Source: Buxus sempervirens
Lineage: Eukaryota > Streptophyta > Magnoliopsida > Buxales > Buxaceae
Reading direction: 5' to 3'
NCBI GenBank assembly: GCA_947561395.2
Contig: OX387192.1
Location: 6,980,221 to 7,044,220 of the forward strand
DNA length: 64,000 bases
The notes under the pieces are model-generated. The model saw only the letters and a list, made by a program, of their open reading frames with translations. It was not told the origin of the DNA and did not search any database. The translations under genes and the position numbers were made by a program. Shown here in pieces: positions 58,390 through 64,000 of this stretch (position 1 is the first letter of the stretch; every line of letters begins with the position of its first letter).

Positions 58390-60759
58390 TGTAAAACCTC
58401 GAATTTTCCTTAAATAATAAATTAAATTAGTAAATAATATTACCCAGAGTTATGATTGATAGAAACATTTTAATATTGTAGGGGGTGATCAACTTAGCGG
58501 AGATCCAGAATTAGACGCAGATCTGACCGTCCGATCGTGAGATATCGAGGTATGTATTCTGATTGGGCAAGGTGTATAGAAGAGTTGCATGGGAGATGCA
58601 TAGGATCAGGGGGTATAAATATGTATAAAGAATTAACCTAATTCTTATACATGTATTGTCGCGCGTATTGAAGAGCCGCAAGCGACGACTGTTCGAGCGA
58701 CTAAGGGAAGAAGAAGGAGAAGAAGAAGGAAGGGCTGGGCGTGCGTTCATCGTCCAGAGGATTTCTCTGTGCAGGAGATTCGCCATTGTGCAGAATAGAG
58801 AAGGAGGAATCAGCGTATAGAGGTAGGTGACACCGTTTTGGTTTTAAATTCGGATTTATCTCTGTTTAATCGCAAACGCATGTTTCTATGATATGTAAAG
58901 TTGTATTTAGTTAGGTAAGCATGTTATAAATACATTAGAATGAGTTTAGACGAGAAAAATCGTGATTTAGAACTGTTTCTGCTCGATTTGGTGAGACCGC
59001 CGACCTCGACTGTGCGAGGCGCTCATCGGCGATCTTAGGCGCTGGTTAAAGATTTGAGGACGCCGTGGACCGCGGGACGACGGACCGTGGGCGCTCGAAT
59101 TTGCACTACCGCCGACTGATGACCGCCCGGAGCGATCCTGAGCGATCCCAGGCGCTCTCAGCAGAATTTCCAATTTTTCATAATTTCGAACCTAATTCAA
59201 TTCTAAACTATTTTTAGACAATTTTAATGATTAATTAAGGTACTTTAAGACCAAAATAAACTACCTAAATCCCTGTTTTACAGAAAAACAAATTAGGGAG
59301 ATATTTAGGACATTAGTTGCCAAGTTTTGAAGGTATATGAGAAATGTTATTTTGGAAAAGCCTAACTACCATTTGATTATCTAAACACTTCTAAATGGCA
59401 TTATAAATCATAAGACATTATAAAGAGAATTCAGAATCCGAATGACTGAATAATGAAGTGAATGTACAGATATAACCATTATATGCCGCTAGGCACCAAC
59501 CCTTATAGAAATATGATACTTTAGGGAATTTTGGAGTCTAGTGGGCATAGCTGGTTATGGATCCATAGTCGTAGCTAGATAGCTGAGGGATATGTCATTT
59601 GGGTTGAGTTACTCCTATATGCGTCGCGCTTCCTTTGCAAGTTAGTTTGTCTGGGAAGGTCCTATGTCTGGAGGGACACCCCGGTGAGCCGCTGGTGATT
59701 CCCTGTACATGTGGATAAGCAACCACCTCCATGTATTGATTCTGGTGCTGTATGCTGGTGGTACATGCCAACTCTGATGGGTACGTGTGCAATAAGTCGG
59801 TGACTACGGCTCTTGTCTAAGCTGCGCTGCATGGGGCTTGAGTATCATTAGTAGCATCGCTCCTAAGTCGCACGGTGGTATAGCAATTGGTTGAGAATCA
59901 TCTCAAAAGGTTTATCTATCTTTGTGAGTCCTATAATGACACTGAAAACACAACACTTGATATGATTATTATTCTTATTGTGCACGTGCGGGATGCATGT
60001 GATTGGGATATTGGTTGGATGTGACTGCTTAGTACATCCTGACAATGTATGGATTATGCTACTGATTTGGCTATTGAGTTCTTGTATTAAAACTTGCTGA
60101 AAATTATATATATAGAACTGTTTATCAAACTGTTTTGTGTTCATGAATGGTATAAATGATTATGCGAGCCTGATTTATCAATGTTGCTTAATCGTACATG
60201 AAATGTTACTTTGCATATATTAACTGTTTGGTCATGCATGTGTTACCTACTGAGATATTCGTATCTCACCCTACTTCTATTCCAATTTTTTTCAGCTGAT
60301 ACACGAGAGGGGGATCTCTTAGACTTCCAGGGAGAGATAGCCGAGTATTCGCCGGAGGATTATTATTATCCAGATCTTGTCTGAGGTGGATTGATGTTAT
60401 AGACTTAGCATTTTTAATTGGTTTATTATCATTTATTGGATTTGATGTATGAGAGAGACAAGAGAGGGTTAGTAACCAGTTCATTCTACCAGACTTTGAT
60501 ACTATTGACTGATGGTCAAGCTTTATGCTTGTTTGAGGATTTTGATCTACACTTCCGCACATATTTGTTTCCGCAACTCTGATAGTTTAATATATGGATT
60601 GGATTTTCTTTCTTTGGTCTGATATGTTATTGATGTTGTAATTGATATGGGCCAGTAACACCTTGGATTTGGTTGTTGAACTAAATTCGGGTTGTTACAG
60701 TAGCGAACCGGGTTCGGGTCGGGTGCCAGTTTGCACTGACCCGGGTTCGGGGCGTTACA
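58390..60759 (+). mobile_element. solo LTR of the Tekay-like Gypsy family (2370 bp)
   Basis: It runs TGTAAAACCTCGAA to GGGGCGTTACA and matches the LTR of 8756-11109 along its whole length with scattered substitutions and small indels. Flanks agcaa (58385-58389) and tgcaa (60760-60764) form a 4/5 target duplication. There is no primer site or internal domain on either side. A donor GAG|GTAGGTGA lies at 58823, a cassette at 58995-59165 and the hairpin at 60251-60268. Confidence 0.9.
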
Positions 60760-60941
60760 TGCAAGATAGAGTGATAAATGCTTTCCTTAAGCTTGAGAAG
60801 TTTTCCCAAAACCATGAGGCTGGAGTAAGACATTTGATGCTCTAAAATTTCTTCCTCTTAATAAGTTACTATGAATCCATACACAAAGCAACAAGGAATG
60901 ATCACTGAAAATCTCCCATATATTGTACATCATAACAAATC

Positions 60942-61417
60942 TATGACATCCCGATCTCACATCGAAAACGGATGAAAGCCCGATAAAATATAAGATTCAA
61001 GAAGAAGACTTAACGTAGTAAGATGACTTTTGGGGACAAAGCCATATGAGATTAGGCCCAAAGCGAACAATACCTCACCAGGTTGGGTCATTACAAAGGG
61101 TATCATAGCTGAATCTAGGTCCAGTAGTCTGTGGCAGGTGTGGTCCTGGTTTTTTGCCCGTGAGAGGTGGTTGGACCGACGAGGGGCGTGCCTGGTGATG
61201 GCTAGCAGGCTTCTAGGTTAGTGGGCCACTACACCATATGTGCAGCCCTAAAGGAGGGGAGATTGTGGCATCTCGATCCCACATTGGAAACAAATGAAAG
61301 CTTGGTAAGGTATAAGAGTCAAGAACAATACTTAACCTAGTAAAGCGCCTTTTGGGGACAAAACCGTTCAGGCTTAGGCCCAAAGTAGACAATACCTCAA
61401 TGGGTTGGGTCCTTACA
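60942..61417 (+). mobile_element. TRIM (terminal-repeat retrotransposon in miniature), complete, 476 bp
   Basis: Two 154-bp direct repeats flank 168 bp: 60942-61095 (TATGACATCCCG... GGGTCATTACA) and 61264-61417 (TGTGGCATCTCG... GGGTCCTTACA). After the first repeat, GGGTATCATAGC (61098-61109) resembles the tRNA-iMet primer site TGGTATCAGAGC. Before the second, AAAGGAGGGGAGA is a polypurine tract. It has no coding capacity. The first base pair of the 5' repeat is mutated (TG to TA), and the 5-bp flanks (aaatc / agctc) no longer match. Confidence 0.82.
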
Positions 61418-61446
61418 AGCTCTATCCCATTTGTATGGATCAAATA

Positions 61447-63086
61447 TGTAACACCCCAAATCCAGTCTCTTTTTCTTAAATCAGATCAAGGCATTACTTT
61501 AGTAATGACAAAACAATTAAAAACAAAAGGAAATGATTAATGTAAACCAGAGTACACTAAGAAACTTATTTTATTTACTAAAACCCTCCAAATAGCTATT
61601 ACATCAAGTATTCAAAGGAAAGGCAACTATAACTCAACTACTCTCAAATCACTACTAGAACATCTACTACTACTACTTTAGAAGATAAAAACTCCTACAT
61701 CAATATCCTTATTCTTGACCTTTAGAATCTCTAAGTCTTCATGCCCACTAACATTCTATCCTAGCAGTGCCATTGAAAAAGGGCCTATAGGCTAGGTAGA
61801 GATCCCGGATCTCTTTGGGTTTTAATAATAAAGGTAGAATCAAAAAAATAAAAGAGCATAAGACACACAATATAATGAGGAAACCCTAGTAATCCAACTA
61901 AATAAAACCTAGGGTCTCTTAAAGCAACACACTTAGAAAATCAATCCATTATAAATAAATGTGAATACAAGAGTTACCGAGTTACAGACTTCCCATCCCA
62001 CAAACTCACTCTTGCTCGCTTCCCACGATAAATCACTCCCAAGTGAATCAATCCCATCCTCACTTGGAATCTACCTCACGGTCACAAATGGCACCTTAGA
62101 GTCCACCAACATGTTCTTCACACTTTTGAGAATCCACCCAAGAGCTTCTTTAGAATCCACCAAATAAATCCCCAATCCCTTTTGAAGAATAGGGAATGAA
62201 CAAGTAGGCTTCTCAATGAAACTGTTCTTTGAAGCACAAGGGCGAAGCCGTCTTCAATCCTCTTCCTCACTCAATGAACCCAAAACTAGATCTTAGAGAT
62301 GTTCTGTAAACCCTAAAACCCTAAAAACAAAATCTAGAAAGGAAGAAGTACAAAGATAAATCCAAAAACCCTATTTATAGTGAAAATCCTTTGTTGTGAG
62401 TAGGCAGAGGGCAACTGCGCACAGGTTGAGTAAGGTTGTGCAAAGGGTGCGGCCACAGACTGTCTTCTACATGTTCATAATAATGACCTCACCGCAGCTG
62501 AGCGGAGGGTGCGCATACAAACCCAAGTTGCACCAGGGTGCGGCAGGCTTTGTGCAGGCTCTATGCAGGCAGTGACAAGCTCTGTGCAAGCACCTGAAGG
62601 GTACTCAAACAGTTCTCCAAGGCAAAACATGCTCCAAACATGATTTCTTTCACTTTGAACATTTGTACTTGATCTTCCAACCTATTTTCTACACACACTT
62701 GAATTGAAACATTAATACCAAAAGGTATTTGTCATGCATTTGTCACTTGGGTGCAATTTTTGAACTAACGGTCCTTTCCAAGAAATTCTAAAATAAAAAA
62801 ATTAAAAGCAAGGAGTGAGATATAAAATCTCAGCAAATATTAACATGCATGAAAGAAAACAATCCACATATAATCTTCTAAAACCTTTCATGAGTTGTGA
62901 TATGATAACCCAAAATATCATAAAGTAAGAAAACAATTCATATAAACCAAATCCACAAGTTTCCAAAATAATACTAATAGTTTTTCCAAAAACAATTCAC
63001 AACATACATAAAAACCTTGTAATATCATCACTCCTTTCCAAACCAAACTTTGCCATTATATAACTAACCCCAATCCATCTCTCCCT
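61447..63086 (-). mobile_element. partial Tekay-like LTR, minus strand
   Basis: It starts TGTAACACCCC, the inverse of an LTR 3' end, after the TRIM. A variant of the conserved hairpin (TGAGATATAAAATCTCA) lies at 62816-62832. That is about 1.1 kb farther in than in the 31017 LTR, so something of that size is probably inserted between; a CTATTTATAG box (about 62379-62388) and GTGCG/GCAGG repeats (about 62400-62600) lie in that extra part. It is cut at 63087 by another LTR and its other end is not in the window. Confidence 0.6.
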
Positions 63087-64000
63087 TGTAAGACCCCGAA
63101 AATTTGCATAAATTTTCAATTAAATAATAATCAATATTTATTTGAGGATTTCACTAATGGATTGTAATTATAAATATAGGTGATCACACTGATGGAAGAG
63201 ATCCGAAGATTGAAGCAAATCTGACCATTGGATCATGAAATAAATAAGTAAGTATTAATGTAGGGCTATTAATTAATTTGATTGGTTAGTAGCATAGGAG
63301 TTGATGGTAGTGAGATACATGGGATCATGAGATTAAAAATAGGGTTAATACTTAAGAGACTACTAATCGTATTTTAGACTTTGTATTCTCTGACGGCTGA
63401 AGGAAACCGGAGACCGAGAGAGAAAAGAAGGATTTTTCGTTGATATTGAAGCATTCTTCATCCTAGAAGAAGTTCTGTGTTGCTATAGAAAGGAATCATC
63501 ATCTAAGCTTGAGAAGGAAGAAGGGAACTTGGTCGAACAGAGGTAGGTAGCACACCTGTTTAGTCGATAGTTAGTTTTCTTACGGTTTGATCTTTCTCTA
63601 TGATTTGAAAGTATTGTATTCACGTTTCTACATGATTTGGAAGTATTGTATATATGTTTTGAAGATATTAGAGTTGATTTGAATACGTAGATTGTGGTTT
63701 TGATGCATAAAAATTAGTTTTTGGAAATCGGATTAGCCGTTGTTTGTCGAGCACTTGGCACAATCGCCTTAGCGATCTGGACAAGCGTCTCGCCTGTGTA
63801 TTTTTAGAATTTATATAGGTAGGTCGCCCAACCAGATCGCCTAAGTGATGGGTTGAGCGATTGTTGAAGTTTTATTTTTGGTAGGATGCCTAGGGGGATC
63901 GCCTAGGCGCCCACCCTGACTGCCCATTATTCGAAAACTTTGTTTTAAAAAGTATGGCCGCCCAACTAGGTCACCTAAGCGACAGCAACGAGCGACCACA
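63087..64000 (+). mobile_element. Tekay-like LTR, 5' part, running off the window
   Basis: It starts TGTAAGACCCCGAAAATTTGC-type sequence and follows the outer LTR at 16692: the AGGTGATCACACTGATGG and CTGACCATTGGATCATGA blocks, then the donor CAGAG|GTAGGTAGCAC at 63543. From 63730 it has the GATCGCC/GGCGATC cassette, which continues to the edge. Confidence 0.8.

Noticed and set aside
62310..62345. Telomere-like CCCTAAA motifs
   Set aside because: Only two or three imperfect ACCCTAAAA units; too short for an interstitial telomere.

Overview
This is a transposon-dense stretch of a flowering-plant nuclear genome. Evidence for a plant: a Ty3/Gypsy chromovirus-type polyprotein of Tekay/Del aspect with a tRNA-iMet primer site, a plant L1-type LINE, a Mutator-like element (MULE) carrying a ULP1-like peptidase, and exons of two plant genes (ADP-glucose pyrophosphorylase large subunit and a GAUT-type GT8 galacturonosyltransferase). 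I see no intact ordinary host gene; nearly every longer open frame belongs to, or is a shadow of, a mobile element. The species cannot be named from the sequence.

Layout. (1) 1-11109: a Tekay-like Gypsy element. Its 5' LTR is cut by the window edge, the internal region is broken, and a smaller LTR-like element is nested in the protease/RT junction (3192-5629). (2) 11110-16691: decayed minus-strand LTR-like sequence holding a 3.6-kb LTR-like element (11389-14943, TSD gctgg). (3) 16692-35732: one solo LTR (TSD taaaa) split by five later insertions, one of which carries a sixth: 17148-20217 (ggagg), 21154-27404 (ttaaa) containing 22254-24564 (ctaaa), 27953-30809 (gtgag), 31017-33338 (tttac) and 33684-34985 (tctgt). 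Every one of these has a perfect 5-bp target duplication, so the nest can be peeled to a ~3.2-kb ancestral LTR. (4) 35738-37796: Copia-like LTR fragment, a 287-bp MITE and AT-rich sequence. (5) 37806-53212: a 15.4-kb MULE with ~250-bp terminal inverted repeats and a perfect 9-bp duplication (tattaaaat). It carries the ADP-glucose pyrophosphorylase exons, the GAUT fragment, the ULP1-like peptidase with all catalytic residues, a BED-finger-like frame and several satellite arrays. (6) 53222-56900: a LINE that has lost the catalytic core of its reverse transcriptase. (7) 56900-64000: an inverted repeat, a solo Tekay LTR (58390-60759), a complete 476-bp TRIM (60942-61417) and two LTRs running toward or off the right edge.

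The least conventional signal is a group of six elements (3192, 11389, 17148, 22254, 27953, 33684), in two families. Each is a single TG...CA unit with a 5-bp duplication and no coding capacity, so each looks like a solo LTR. Yet each carries, 36-95 nt inside its 3' end, a 10-11-nt match to the primer site expected for plant tRNA-Arg. Each also has an outward TATA box next to a member-specific palindromic cassette, and family A members add 147-148-bp tandem repeats in U3. Candidate splice donors shared with Tekay-type LTRs and a conserved UUCG-loop hairpin in Tekay-type LTRs are further structures that ordinary annotation would miss.
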